From: Nonomuraea guangzhouensis | Lineage (GTDB): Bacteria > Actinomycetota > Actinomycetes > Streptosporangiales > Streptosporangiaceae | NCBI RefSeq assembly: GCF_019396345.1 | Contig: NZ_JAHKRM010000039.1 | Span: 65,982 to 126,960, forward strand | DNA length: 60,979 bases | Direction of reading: 5' to 3' | Part shown: piece after piece, positions 17,984 to 27,377 of the stretch | Layout of the letters: the number at the start of each line of letters is the position of its first letter | Numbering within the stretch: the first letter of the stretch is position 1 | Made by a program: the position numbers and the translations under genes | The notes under the pieces: model-generated | Seen by the model: the letters and a program-made list of their open reading frames with translations, nothing else | The model's database searches: none | Told to the model about the DNA's origin: nothing

Positions 17984-18967
17984 ATGTCTGATGCACCGCT
18001 GCTTCTGAGCAGTGAAATACCTTCCTCACATCGGATCGAAGACCTTGCGGTGGTGGAAGTGGGTGATGCACCGCAGGTGGTCTGCGCCGACTGGGCAGGG
18101 ACCGTGTGGACCTGGGATCCGCTGCGGGATGTGTGGAGCAAACCGTCGTTGACGTGCGCCTTCGCCGAGGATCCGGCCGCCGCCGCGTACCCGGATGCCG
18201 GGAACGAAATCCACTCAGTCGCTGTGGCCGTCTTCGATGGGCGGCTCGTGCTGGCTGCCGGTGGCTATGAACAGCCGGCGGCCATCTGGGACTTGGACAG
18301 TGGCGAGTTGCTCCGCGCGACGACGTATGTTGAGCCGTACGTTTACTCCATAGCCACGGTGAAGGGCGAGAACCCACCACGGTTCGCGATCGAAACTGAC
18401 GTCGATATCGAGGTGTTGGGATTGCCCGCCGATGCGGCTCCGGTGGTGCTACCTGACGTGGGCGGTGGGCTTGCCGCCGCCCGGATAGACGGTCGCTCGC
18501 TGATTGTGTCTGTCAATGCCGGCGTGTGGGATCTGGCGGGCGGCGAGCAGTTGACGTCGCTTGACGGCGCTGGTGGACTGGGCGCCAGTGCCGTCGCTGT
18601 TTCCCGGATCGATGACCGCCCAATCATAGTCACGGGCACTGACGCAGGTGCGGTGTACGTGTGGGAGCTGTTCGGGGATGACAGTGATGAGCCGATCCGC
18701 AGTCCGTTGACCAGGCATGAGGGCCACATTTTGGCCCTGGACACTGCCGTGGTGGGTGATCGGCCCCTCGCGGTGACCGGAGGTCGCGATGAGACCCTGC
18801 GAATCTGGGACTTGGCCGATGGCACAGGAGTCGGTGCGCCATTGGTCGGCCATCGAGGCAGCGTAAAGGCCGTGGAAACCACCACTCTCCGCGGCCGCCA
18901 CGTCGTCCTCAGCGGGGGTGAGGACGACGTCATTCGTGTCTGGGACCTAGCGGTTCTGCTGCGTTGA
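17984..18967 (+). CDS. WD40 repeat protein
   Basis: A 327-residue protein from ATG 17984 (GTG 17963 is a weaker alternative). About seven blades are visible, ending in WTWD, AIWDLDSG, VWDLAGGE, VYVWELF, LRIWDLADG and IRVWDLA. Blade linkers read DRPIIVTGTDAGAVYVW and RPLAVTGGRDETLRIW. There is no enzymatic domain, so it is a propeller scaffold. Such solitary propellers often accompany STAND or kinase genes in actinomycetes. Its 3' end overlaps the convergent glycosyltransferase gene by 38 bp. Confidence 0.85.
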   Translation: MSDAPLLLSSEIPSSHRIEDLAVVEVGDAPQVVCADWAGTVWTWDPLRDVWSKPSLTCAFAEDPAAAAYPDAGNEIHSVAVAVFDGRLVLAAGGYEQPAAIWDLDSGELLRATTYVEPYVYSIATVKGENPPRFAIETDVDIEVLGLPADAAPVVLPDVGGGLAAARIDGRSLIVSVNAGVWDLAGGEQLTSLDGAGGLGASAVAVSRIDDRPIIVTGTDAGAVYVWELFGDDSDEPIRSPLTRHEGHILALDTAVVGDRPLAVTGGRDETLRIWDLADGTGVGAPLVGHRGSVKAVETTTLRGRHVVLSGGEDDVIRVWDLAVLLR

Positions 18968-20818
18968 GTGTAGTTCGCGCTCGGAGACTGCGCGAGCGGA
19001 GTGCGTGCTCGAACGCCATGGCGACGGCGAACCCGCTGGCGTGTACCACCGCCTGCCAAGTGAACCCGAGCGCCAGCAAGGCTGCCGCGACGACGTCCCG
19101 CACAGCGAAAAAAGCGGCCGTCGCAGCGGCCAGGCAGGCCACCGCACAGGTCGTTTCCACCCAGGTGCTGCGCAGCACTCGACCCCGGCGTAACGGGGGC
19201 CGGAACTTGTTCGTGCGCTCCCAGCGGGCCGATCCGCCGAGCAGGACGCGCAACGCTGCCTTGGAGACGGTCGGACGCAGCGCGAGCAGAACGATACTGC
19301 CCCCGAGGGTCTCGGCGATCGAAGCGCCGACAACCCATCGGTACAGCGACCACCGCATGATCCAGCGAGCCACGACGAGAGCGGCTACCGCGAGCGACAA
19401 CCGTGCATCCACCATCAACTGCTCACGCTGGGCGAGAATCGACAGCAGCAACGCTCCGGAGACCGGCAGGAGCAGAGTTTCCAGACTGTTGAGCAGGATG
19501 ACCAGACCGTAGTGGCAGTGCCGGATCCGCTGCTCCAGGGTGAGCGCCGACGGGATCCGCCATGGACCCGGCAGGTAGCGCCGCCAGTGGGCCTTTACCT
19601 CCTGCCCCGGTCCGTACGTCCAGCGGAAGCGCTGTTTCTTCAGCGCCGTGAAGGTATCGGGGATGACGCCCCAGCCGTACCGCCGACGCAGGAAAACGGA
19701 GCTGTACCCGGCGGCGTGCAACCGCACGGAGAACTCGGAATCCTCGGTCAAGCACCACTCGGCCCAGCCGCCGGCCGCGTCCAGAGCGGCGAGGCGGATG
19801 ACCGTCATGGTGCCCAGGGCGTTGCCCACGGTGTGCTCGTCTCGGGCGACCGTGTCAGTCTCATGCGGCAGCGCGTACGCAGCGTTGGCCATTCGGCCGT
19901 AGAGCGAGTCGTCGAAGTTCCGATATCCGTGCGGGCACTGGACGAAACCGAGTCGCGGATCATCGAAGTGGCCGACTGTGTGCGCCAGCCATTTGGGATC
20001 CACCTGGTAGTCCGCATCGAGCAGTGCGACAAGCTCGGTGTCGGGGTGCACCTGAGGACGGGCCCAGTTGAGGGCGCCGGCCTTCGCGCCGGTGATCCCC
20101 TCGACGTGCAAGAAACGGAACCGCGACCCAAGCCTGCGGCAGTGCTCTTCCACCGGCCGCCACACCGTCTCGTCCGTGGTGATGTTGTTGATCACTAGCA
20201 CCTCGAAAACCGGGTAGTCGAGGCGGGCCAGCGCATTCAGCGTGCCGATCACCAGCGCGGGCGGCTCCGCGTACGCCGGCACCATGATGGTGACGAACGG
20301 TGCTCCGCCTGCTGGGGTGTCCAGCGGGTCATCGGTGAGGCGGCTCGCCGCCACCTCCAGCGCGGCGCCGTCTCCCAGCTCTCGTACGTTTGCATGAGGT
20401 TCGTGGGCATCCGGACCACGGCGACAACCCATACCAGCGTCATGAGCGTCACCGTGACAGGACCGATGGCGAACCCGGCCAAATGGGTTGCGGCCGACAC
20501 AGCGCCCGCGGCGGATGCGATCACCAGCGTTGTCAGGGCGGTCGCTCCAGCCGGGCGCATCCCGCTTGCCCGCGTGGCCACCCCCGCGCAAGCCAGCCAC
20601 CCCAGAGCGGCGACCAGCAACGTGTCCCACGGATTGATCCCGAGAGCCAGACCGGCCACGGTCGTCGGCGCATAGCAGAAGGCCGGCCCGGCGGCACGCC
20701 CCACCGCGCCAGGTACCCGCCCCTCACGCAGGCGGTAGGCCACCATCGCAACAGCGCACAGGTGTGCCACAGACGTGATCATCACGGTGGCGTCGACCAA
20801 GCTGAATCGTGTCACCAT
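18930..20818 (-). pseudogene. Family 2 membrane glycosyltransferase, frameshifted
   Basis: The first frame from ATG 20818 encodes about six membrane helices (ATVMITSVAHLCAVAMVAY; VTLMTLVWVVAVV) and ends near MPTNLMQTYESWE. Just after this (about 20375) the coding signal jumps frame and continues LGDGAALEVAASRL through a full GT2 domain: VTIMVPAYAEPP, LVALLDADYQVD (DxD), CLTEDSEFS and KKQRFRWTYG (the QxxRW motif). C-terminal membrane helices follow. This is the architecture of processive cellulose or hyaluronan synthase-like enzymes. One base change in GAGAGCTGGGAGACG would fuse the halves, so this is either a recent mutation, a sequence error or a slip site. Without correction the enzyme is split. 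Confidence 0.75.
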
Positions 20819-21076
20819 CGTCTCCAGGAACGCGCGACGCGTACCCGGCAGAGGCTAACGACGGCCCCTTGCGCGAACCTTTCATCGCCGCCAATGTCGA
20901 AGTGATGTACCAGCCCGTCCACCGCGCCGGTCTGCCGGTGCCGTACCGGACGCTGTCGCGCCCGCCGATCAGCAGGTGGGAGCAGAGCGCCGAGCATCGC
21001 ACGGCGCGGCACCCGCTGTCGGTGTGGATGCCGTCCCTAGGATTTCGGTGGTCATCCGCGAGAGGAGAGAGCACCC

Positions 21077-22177
21077 ATGGGAAAGCCCAACCCGCAGCAG
21101 CGTCGCGCGAAGAAGGCGGCACGTCGCAGGCAACGGCTCGCCGGCCGCCAGACGAACGCGGAGGAATCACGGAACGGACTGAAGGGCCATTTTCCGCCGC
21201 TGTCGTCGCCCGGGCCCACTTTGGCGGATCTCGGCTGGCAACGCCCGGTGAGCCGGCTGGTTCCGCTCGAAACGCCACGAACACTGGAGCAGCTGGCGCT
21301 CCGGCACAGGATCAGCGGCGAAGACCACGTCTGCGTCAACGGCCAGTGGTGGACTCCCGAGGAGTTCCTCGCTCTGGAGTGGATCGACGAGCTCTGCGAT
21401 GACGAGGCTGATCAGGCCCGCGATGAGATCCTGGCCCGCTATGGCGAAAAGATCCCCGCCGATCTCGCGCTGCTGGACTTCAGCGCCCGCTCATTCCTCG
21501 GCGTCACGACCTGGAACGACTGTGGCATCGAAGCCCGATCTGAGCACGTCACAGCTCTCGCTCAGACTTCTGGCCTGCGCGAAGCCCTCGGTATCCTGCA
21601 CCGCGGCGGCTGGATCACCCCCATGGCCGATGGGTTCCTCGACGCCCCCGGCCTCCTCCTGCAGCGGGTGCCGCCCGCGCCGCCGCACGTACGTCGCTGG
21701 CCCACCGCCAGCCACCTCTATACGCGGTTCCGGCTCGACCCGCTGCCCGCGGACGAAGTTCCCACCCTGGACACACTGCTTGACGCCTGCCGGTTCCAGT
21801 GGGATCTGCGAAGCGGTCTCCACCCGGCCACCAGCCTGACCTGGAGCCCAGAGCAGCTCAGCGCTCACCCCTGGCTGGCCGAGGGGGACAGCGAGCCCGA
21901 CCCGCTGATGATCGACGAATATGAGCGCATCCTGGACCGCTACGGTGACGAGATCCCCGCTGACCAGGCGGTCATGGACCTCGCTGCCGTAGCCTTCCCC
22001 CACGTCATGGCCGGCAACTTCGACTTCACCGATGACACACAGATCATCCTCACCTTCGCCCAGACCGACGACATCCGCCAAGCCTTCGACATCCTTCATC
22101 GCGACGGCCTGCTCATCCCGATGGCCAACGGCCTGCTCCTGGCACCCACGCTCGCCAAGGTCATCGACGAAAGCTGA
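21077..22177 (+). CDS. Hypothetical protein with an internal duplication
   Basis: A 366-residue protein from ATG 21077, preceded by GAGAGGAGAGAG. The basic N-terminus (KKAARRRQRLAGRQ) may bind nucleic acid. Two segments about 190 residues apart repeat the same wording: ILARYGEKIPADLALLDFSA with LREALGILHRGGWITPMADG, and ILDRYGDEIPADQAVMDLAA with IRQAFDILHRDGLLIPMANG. Each unit seems to be an approximately 80-residue helical domain. I do not recognise the family. It stands alone between the glycosyltransferase and the HxlR gene. Confidence 0.75.
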   Translation: MGKPNPQQRRAKKAARRRQRLAGRQTNAEESRNGLKGHFPPLSSPGPTLADLGWQRPVSRLVPLETPRTLEQLALRHRISGEDHVCVNGQWWTPEEFLALEWIDELCDDEADQARDEILARYGEKIPADLALLDFSARSFLGVTTWNDCGIEARSEHVTALAQTSGLREALGILHRGGWITPMADGFLDAPGLLLQRVPPAPPHVRRWPTASHLYTRFRLDPLPADEVPTLDTLLDACRFQWDLRSGLHPATSLTWSPEQLSAHPWLAEGDSEPDPLMIDEYERILDRYGDEIPADQAVMDLAAVAFPHVMAGNFDFTDDTQIILTFAQTDDIRQAFDILHRDGLLIPMANGLLLAPTLAKVIDES

Positions 22178-22579
22178 TCAGGACGCTCCGGGATCACCTC
22201 ACACCCAAGCCGGGGCCGTCATGAGCACCACCAACTGCACAAGCAGATCGAAACTCGCGCTCTTCACGACAGCGGAAGTGCAGTCGTGGACTTCGGGGGC
22301 CGCTTAGGGTCTCGGGCCGGTTGAGGGATGACCGGCCGCAGCTGGAGGTCGGCGCCCCTCACCGCTAGGTTCCCCGTCATGCCCAAGACTTCGTCGGGGA
22401 CGGCTGCAGGGGCAACACCGGGCACGACCCTCTTCCAGGCCCTTCGTCAGGCCGTTGCGCACCGAGCCCTGACCGCGAGCGAGCGCGTCTGGCTCGTTGC
22501 GCCAAGCCGGGACCGTGTGCGCAGCCAGGGGAGGGGTCGGGAGAGTCGATCAGGCGCGCAACCTGGGAACATGCTGACC
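22178..22579. other. Gap with no supported gene
   Basis: This 400-bp gap holds only short frames without domain or ribosome-binding-site support. No clear terminator hairpin or repeat was seen. Confidence 0.5.
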
Positions 22580-22954
22580 TCACCTGGATGAGCTGACGTC
22601 GAGGTAGCGCTCTCCCCAGGCGCTGACCTGCTGGAGCGTCGCGCACAGCCCGCGACCCAGGTCGGTGACCTGATAGATGATGCGTGTGGGTGGGCCTGGT
22701 TCGACCAGACGATGGACCAGCCCCTCCTCGTCCAACTGCCGCAGACGTTCCATCAAGACGCGGCGGGACATGTCAGGTACGGCCTGGGCGAGTTCGCCGA
22801 AGCGGGCTTGGCGCTGACACAGCAGATACAGAAGCTGAGGAACCCAGCGCCTGGTGAGCAACTCGAAGGCCGCTGAAGCCGCAGCCGGCAGGTGCAGGGG
22901 TTGTGAGGCGGGGATCGGGTCGGGGAAGTCCGTGGAGGATTCTTGGGGCCCCAT
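22580..22954 (-). CDS. HxlR-family transcriptional regulator
   Basis: A 124-residue winged-helix protein from GTG or ATG near 22954. The HxlR signature is clear: FELLTRRWVPQLLYLLCQ, RFGELAQAVPDMSRRVLMER, LRQLDEEGLVHRLVEPGPP and YQVTDLGRGL. These repressors usually control a divergently transcribed redox or detoxification gene. Here the divergent side is instead the edge of the transposon-like block, so the original target has probably been lost or displaced. Confidence 0.9.
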   Translation of the reverse strand: MGPQESSTDFPDPIPASQPLHLPAAASAAFELLTRRWVPQLLYLLCQRQARFGELAQAVPDMSRRVLMERLRQLDEEGLVHRLVEPGPPTRIIYQVTDLGRGLCATLQQVSAWGERYLDVSSSR

Positions 22955-23267
22955 CTTGGTTACTCCATAGCACCAGGTATTTTCTGGGGCTACGATGCGG
23001 CTACATAGTGACGTAGATCACATTGTCAGCAGGAGGTCGCGGCCCTTCCGAGCCACTGTAGTGCCGGGCGCCCCGGACGGCTATGGACGCTCAGACGGGC
23101 TGCCCAACGCTCAGTAGCGCAGTCCGCCGGATCGGAGGCCACACCGATGTCTCCCTTTCGAACCTGACTCAGGGTTCGGCACTTTCGACGACCCGCCGGA
23201 TCGCCAGTCGGCAGTAGATCCGAAACCTCCATCACTACATGAGCTGCGCGGGCCGGCAACCCGCCGG
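22955..23267. other. Intergenic region that should hold the left edge of the transposon block
   Basis: This 313-bp region separates the HxlR gene from the TnsB-type gene. CCGCCGGATCG occurs twice (about 23122 and 23192). The HxlR promoter and operator should lie in 22955-23030. I could not identify a convincing transposon terminus here. Confidence 0.4.
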
Positions 23268-24791
23268 TTGATCAGCCTGGATGCGCGCGGCGAACTGACG
23301 ACCGGGCATGTGCGGCTGGTGGCCTCGTGCCTGGCCGCCTCAGAGCGGACCGTGTGGCGCTGGCTCGCGCGAGCTCGGGCCGACGGGCACTCCGAGCGCC
23401 AGCCGCGCAAGGCGTTCACCTTGACCGACGACCTGCTGGCGCACCTGGCGCTGCTGGGCGGAAACTGCGCCCGCCTGCACCGCGAGTTGGTCGCGCAAGA
23501 ACGTGCGGGCGGGTCTGCAGCGCCCAGCCGACGCACCCTGTACCGGGCGGTCAATCGCGCGCTGACCCCTGGGGAAAAGGCCGGCATCCGCAAGGGCGAG
23601 CGGGCACGCCGCCGTTTCGATGTCCACCTGCGGCGGCCGACGGACGGTGAGGGCCATCATCGTAACGCGATCTGGGAAGGCGATCATGTCGAGATGCCGG
23701 TAAAGGTGGACGTCGATGGCCACCTGCGCAAGCCATGGGTGACCTGGTTCATCGACTGCGCCACCGATGCCGTCTGCGGGCTGGCCATCACTCCCACCTA
23801 CCCCAACCGGGCCAGCGTCTTGGCCGCCCTGCGTGCTTCGATCATGCGTGATGACCGGTACGGGCCGTTCGGGGGCGTGCCGGCGGCCGTGCGGATCGAT
23901 CGAGGCCGGGACTTCCTGAGCACCACGGTGGGAGCGGCTCTGGGCCGCTTCGCCGTGCTCGTGGGCGAGCTACCCGGCTACCACCCCCATCTAAAAGGCC
24001 GGGTGGAGGCGCTGAACGGCGCGGTACAGACGATGCACTGCAAGTCGCTGCCGCACTACACCGGCCAGGCCACCGAGCTCAACGGGGCGCCCATCGATCC
24101 CGATGCACCCGCGCTGCTGTTCGAGGACTTCGTCGAGCTGTTGCTGGACTGGGTGCGGGAATGGAATGTCGACCTGCCCAAACCCGCCCTGGCGGGCCGC
24201 ACCCCGTTGCAGGCCTGGCAAGACGACGCCTGGCCCGTCGACGACATCCCGGCCAAGGACCTGCGCCTGTTCATGCTGGAGGACGACGGCCGCGTACGCA
24301 CGATCACCGGCGACGGGATCTCATGGCGGAGCCGCATGTACGTGGGCCCCTGGATGACCGGCAAGGGCAACGCCGGGAGGAAGGTACGCCTGCGGTACAT
24401 GCCGCACCATGACCACGAAATCGAGGTGTTCGACGCGGTCACCGGCCGCCATCTCGGCCCCGCCGATCTGTCTGATCAGGCCTCCAAGCAGCAGGTCGCC
24501 GCGGTACTGGCGTCGCGCCGCACCGCGAGCAAGCGCGTCAAACAGATCCTCAAAGCCGCCGCGAAAAAGCGCCGGGTGCGTTATGCGGCCGTCACCCAGG
24601 CCGAGCCGCCACGCGTTCTGGGCGCGCTGACCTCCGAGGAGGCCAGCGCCGAGTTGCAGCAGGCCGAGCAGGGCGAGCGGCCCCTGCCCGTCAACCCCGA
24701 TCTCATCCCGCTGAGGCCGCCCGCCGCGGGCTGGGTCCTTCCCAGACCACCACAGCAGACTCCCGCACCAGAACAGGACGATCAGTCATGA
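23268..24791 (+). CDS. TnsB/TniA-type DDE transposase
   Basis: About 507 residues from TTG 23268; a start slightly upstream is possible. The N-terminus has a helix-turn-helix (ASERTVWRWLARARADG). The rve catalytic domain follows with AIWEGDHVEMPVKV (Asp139), VRIDRGRDFLS (Asp211) and LKGRVEALNGAV (Glu247). Asp211 and Glu247 are 35 residues apart, the classic DD35E spacing. A Mu-type C-terminal beta domain (MYVGPWMTGKGNAGRKVRLR) ends in a basic tail. It should cut and join transposon ends, as in Tn7 and Tn5053. ATGA at 24788-24791 couples it to the ATPase genes. No TnsA-like nuclease is present, so cointegrate-type movement is possible. Confidence 0.88.
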   Translation: MISLDARGELTTGHVRLVASCLAASERTVWRWLARARADGHSERQPRKAFTLTDDLLAHLALLGGNCARLHRELVAQERAGGSAAPSRRTLYRAVNRALTPGEKAGIRKGERARRRFDVHLRRPTDGEGHHRNAIWEGDHVEMPVKVDVDGHLRKPWVTWFIDCATDAVCGLAITPTYPNRASVLAALRASIMRDDRYGPFGGVPAAVRIDRGRDFLSTTVGAALGRFAVLVGELPGYHPHLKGRVEALNGAVQTMHCKSLPHYTGQATELNGAPIDPDAPALLFEDFVELLLDWVREWNVDLPKPALAGRTPLQAWQDDAWPVDDIPAKDLRLFMLEDDGRVRTITGDGISWRSRMYVGPWMTGKGNAGRKVRLRYMPHHDHEIEVFDAVTGRHLGPADLSDQASKQQVAAVLASRRTASKRVKQILKAAAKKRRVRYAAVTQAEPPRVLGALTSEEASAELQQAEQGERPLPVNPDLIPLRPPAAGWVLPRPPQQTPAPEQDDQS

Positions 24792-24973
24792 GCGCAGTTT
24801 CGGGGTTCTTCCCAGGCGACGGTAACGGCAGCGCGTGGATGCACGGAGAGGCCGGAATCGGCAAGACGCTGTCGATCACCGCCTCGCGTGCTGCATGGGA
24901 GGCTGCTCCAGCAGCCGCCCCAGGCCACAGCATCGAGCGGAGCGCCAGTGCCGAGCAGGGCGATGCCTCGTGA
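24788..24973 (+). pseudogene. Truncated TnsC-like ATPase fragment between tnsB and tnsC
   Basis: Sixty-one codons begin with the ATG overlapping the tnsB-like stop. The piece WMHGEAGIGKTLSITAS is a Walker A region paralogous to CMHGGAGLGKTLSVNAS of the next gene. The remainder is unrelated and ends at TGA 24971-24973, which overlaps the GTG of the complete gene. It is either a decayed duplicate of the ATPase or a short peptide kept only for translational coupling. Confidence 0.6.
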
Positions 24974-25749
24974 GCGCGGGTTTTGTGGATCCCTTGGGCG
25001 AGAGCCGTGATCACTTCCTGCGGCTGAAGGGCGCCAGCGTCGTGGTCACCGACGCGCTCCAACGGACCCAGGACAACCTGGCCATCGCCATCGAAGAGCG
25101 CGCCATGGCCTGCATGCACGGCGGTGCCGGTCTGGGCAAGACGCTGTCGGTGAACGCCTCGCTGCGCGAACTGGCGCCGGCCGACACCATCCGCGTGCAG
25201 TTCCGCTCCCACCCCTACCCTCGCGACATCCGCGGTGTCCTGTTCGACGCGCTCGAGCTGCCGGGTCTCAAACCCAGCCACCCCCTAGAATTCGACACCC
25301 TGCTCAAAAAGACGCTGTCGGAACGCTTTCGTGTGCTGGTCTGCGACGAAGCACAGTGGCTGTCCACCGAGTGCTTCGAACTGTGGCGGCACCTGTGGGA
25401 CGACCCCGACACCGACATCGCCATCATCTTCGTCGGGGGCGCCAACTGCTACAAGGTGCTGCAGCGCGAGCCCATGCTGGCCTCACGCGTGCTGCTGTGG
25501 CAGAAGTTCGAACGGCTGACGCCCGCCGAGGTGATGACGGTGATGCCGGTCTACCACCCGATTTGGGCCGAGGCGGACCTGGAGATCCTCTTGCAGGCCA
25601 ACAGGCACGCTGGGCACGGCAACTTCCGCGCCTGGGCACGCGTCACCGTCTTGGCGGTGCGGGCGCTGAAACACCTCCAGCGCACCACGGTCGATGAAGA
25701 GGTGCTGGCCTGGGTGTTGGACAAGCTCGGCGGCCAGGACGCCGCATGA
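24970..25749 (+). CDS. TnsC/TniB-type AAA+ transposition ATPase
   Basis: A 259-residue protein from GTG 24970. Walker A is GGAGLGKT (51-58), Walker B RVLVCDEAQWLS (121-132), and a sensor-like AIIFVGGANCYKVLQ follows (151-165). An Arg-containing TPAEVMTVMPVYHP region and a helical lid end the protein. In Tn7, Tn5053 and Mu-like systems this ATPase bridges the target selector and the transposase and polymerises on DNA. The stop overlaps the next start (ATGA, 25746-25749), so gene X is co-translated. Confidence 0.88.
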   Translation: MSAGFVDPLGESRDHFLRLKGASVVVTDALQRTQDNLAIAIEERAMACMHGGAGLGKTLSVNASLRELAPADTIRVQFRSHPYPRDIRGVLFDALELPGLKPSHPLEFDTLLKKTLSERFRVLVCDEAQWLSTECFELWRHLWDDPDTDIAIIFVGGANCYKVLQREPMLASRVLLWQKFERLTPAEVMTVMPVYHPIWAEADLEILLQANRHAGHGNFRAWARVTVLAVRALKHLQRTTVDEEVLAWVLDKLGGQDAA

Positions 25750-27377
25750 GCTCCGCGACCGCTTGTGTTCAGGAGCCGCTCGCCCACACCGCGTCGGTGA
25801 CGATCCTGCTGGATCCGCACGATGACTACCATCTCACGCACGCAGTCCTCGCCGCTCACGACCCGGCACACGGCGTGCTGATCGTCCATCCGACGGTGGG
25901 CGACAACCGCTTTGTCGGGCTCGCACAGGACATCCTGGTCGCGTTGGGCAAGAGCACCACGGTGGTGTCCGAAGGGCGGTCTGCGGCAGCCGCGGCCTGG
26001 CACACCGCCACTGCCTGGGTGATCGCGGCACGGATTCGCCGGCTCGTGGTGCTGCGGACTCACCTCTTGCCCAGAGCTGTGGTGGCGCGGCTGACACACC
26101 TGGCCACCGAGTCGGGAGCGGCGTTGACGCTGGTCTGGCACCACAGCCCACCTGAGAGCTGGGACCGGCTGATCCCGCAGGCCACGCTGCGGGTACTGGA
26201 GCAGAGTCCATCGCTGGAGGAGGCCCTCGCACCCGGCCCTGTGCCCGGCGCGCCCGAGGCCACCCCGGCGATGCAGTGCAGTGCGATCGTGCCCGACTGG
26301 CAGCGTCGCGACATGCATCGCCTCATGGACCAGCCGTTGCCGCGGGTACCCCGAAGCGGCCTGCTCCGCTTTCGCGCCGATGCCCGGCGGGAGCTCAGTC
26401 GTGAAGCCTTCGCCCGCGTCGATCTGCTGTATGCCTCGGCCATGGACTCCGCCTGCGCGTTCTTGTCCGCTCACCCCGCCTTCAGCATCGCTGGCTCGAC
26501 CCTTGGCCCGCCTTCCGGCACGCAGGCGAAAGTCACGGCCAGGCAGCCCTTTGAGGCACCTGATCAAGATGAGCAATCCGGCACCACCAACGCCGAGATC
26601 GGTGAGCGTGGCGGCCACACCGTTTCAGGCTCTCCCGCCCGTCCCGTCGGTTCTGCAGAACCCCTCGAAGGTGACGATGAGGAAGCGGCCATCGGCGTGC
26701 TTCCCGCGACGGCTCCCGACCTGCCGCGCCCATGGCAGGATCAGGGCGCGATCGTCAGCTTCATCCTCGACCTCATCGCCGAGGCCGGCTCCGATGAGCA
26801 CACCATCACGCTGCTGCGCGGCGCCCAAGCTGGCCTGCTGCTGCATGGCCTGCACCTGCGTCTGCCTCCCGACGTAGACAGGACCGGCGGGCCGGGGACG
26901 CGGCAACCACCGTTGACACCCGCAGCAGCGGCGCAGATCCGCACCCACCTCAACAACCCCGCCCATGCCGGAGCCCTGGCGGCGTACCTGGCCACCGGCC
27001 TGACCGCGTGGGAATTGAGCGTGGCCCAAACAGGTGACCTGTCCCCGGACGGATCAACCCTGCGTCAGCAAGGGGAGATCACGGTGCACTATCCCATCCC
27101 GGTGTACGCCAGAGATCTGCTCGTCGCCGCCCGTGCGCTCGCGACGGTGCAAGGTGGCGGCTCGGATACACGTTTCCTCGCCGCAGGCATCGGCCCACGC
27201 GCACAGCTTCTGGAATTCAACGCACACCGGTGCGACCTCCATCTGAACCGGCCCCTACCGGTCGAGCCCGGCATGGGCTGGCCTCTGCAAGCCCGCTGCT
27301 TCTGGGCCGCTGAAGCGGCTCACCCACGCCGGCCCGGCAAACGCCCGCGCCGCGCCCGTCCCCGGAAGCAGTCATGA
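25746..27377 (+). CDS. Unknown transposon-associated protein X
   Basis: A 543-residue protein from ATG 25746, coupled to the ATPase and to gene Y by ATGA overlaps. Residues about 18-130 (TILLDPHDDYHLTHAVLAAH, RRLVVLRTHLLPRAVVARL, GAALTLVWHHS) look like an alpha/beta domain with a Walker-B-like strand but no P-loop. A central helix (ADARRELSREAFARVDLLYA) follows, then an acidic linker. The C-terminus (LRGAQAGLLLHGLHLRLPPD; AAYLATGLTAWELSVAQTGD) recalls the helices around the first Arg box of tyrosine recombinases, but without the Arg. All three parts align with the paralogue at 30041-31552. Function unknown; a target-selection or accessory role is inferred from position. Confidence 0.75.
   Translation: MSSATACVQEPLAHTASVTILLDPHDDYHLTHAVLAAHDPAHGVLIVHPTVGDNRFVGLAQDILVALGKSTTVVSEGRSAAAAAWHTATAWVIAARIRRLVVLRTHLLPRAVVARLTHLATESGAALTLVWHHSPPESWDRLIPQATLRVLEQSPSLEEALAPGPVPGAPEATPAMQCSAIVPDWQRRDMHRLMDQPLPRVPRSGLLRFRADARRELSREAFARVDLLYASAMDSACAFLSAHPAFSIAGSTLGPPSGTQAKVTARQPFEAPDQDEQSGTTNAEIGERGGHTVSGSPARPVGSAEPLEGDDEEAAIGVLPATAPDLPRPWQDQGAIVSFILDLIAEAGSDEHTITLLRGAQAGLLLHGLHLRLPPDVDRTGGPGTRQPPLTPAAAAQIRTHLNNPAHAGALAAYLATGLTAWELSVAQTGDLSPDGSTLRQQGEITVHYPIPVYARDLLVAARALATVQGGGSDTRFLAAGIGPRAQLLEFNAHRCDLHLNRPLPVEPGMGWPLQARCFWAAEAAHPRRPGKRPRRARPRKQS

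Noticed and set aside
16170..18008. 612-codon open frame on the plus strand
   Set aside because: Shadow of the NACHT ATPase gene and its upstream region; no domain, and Walker motifs are on the minus strand.
17301..18380. N-terminal extension of the NACHT protein by 360 codons
   Set aside because: The sequence before ATG 17300 is Arg/Pro/His-rich without coding character and runs antisense to the WD40 gene.
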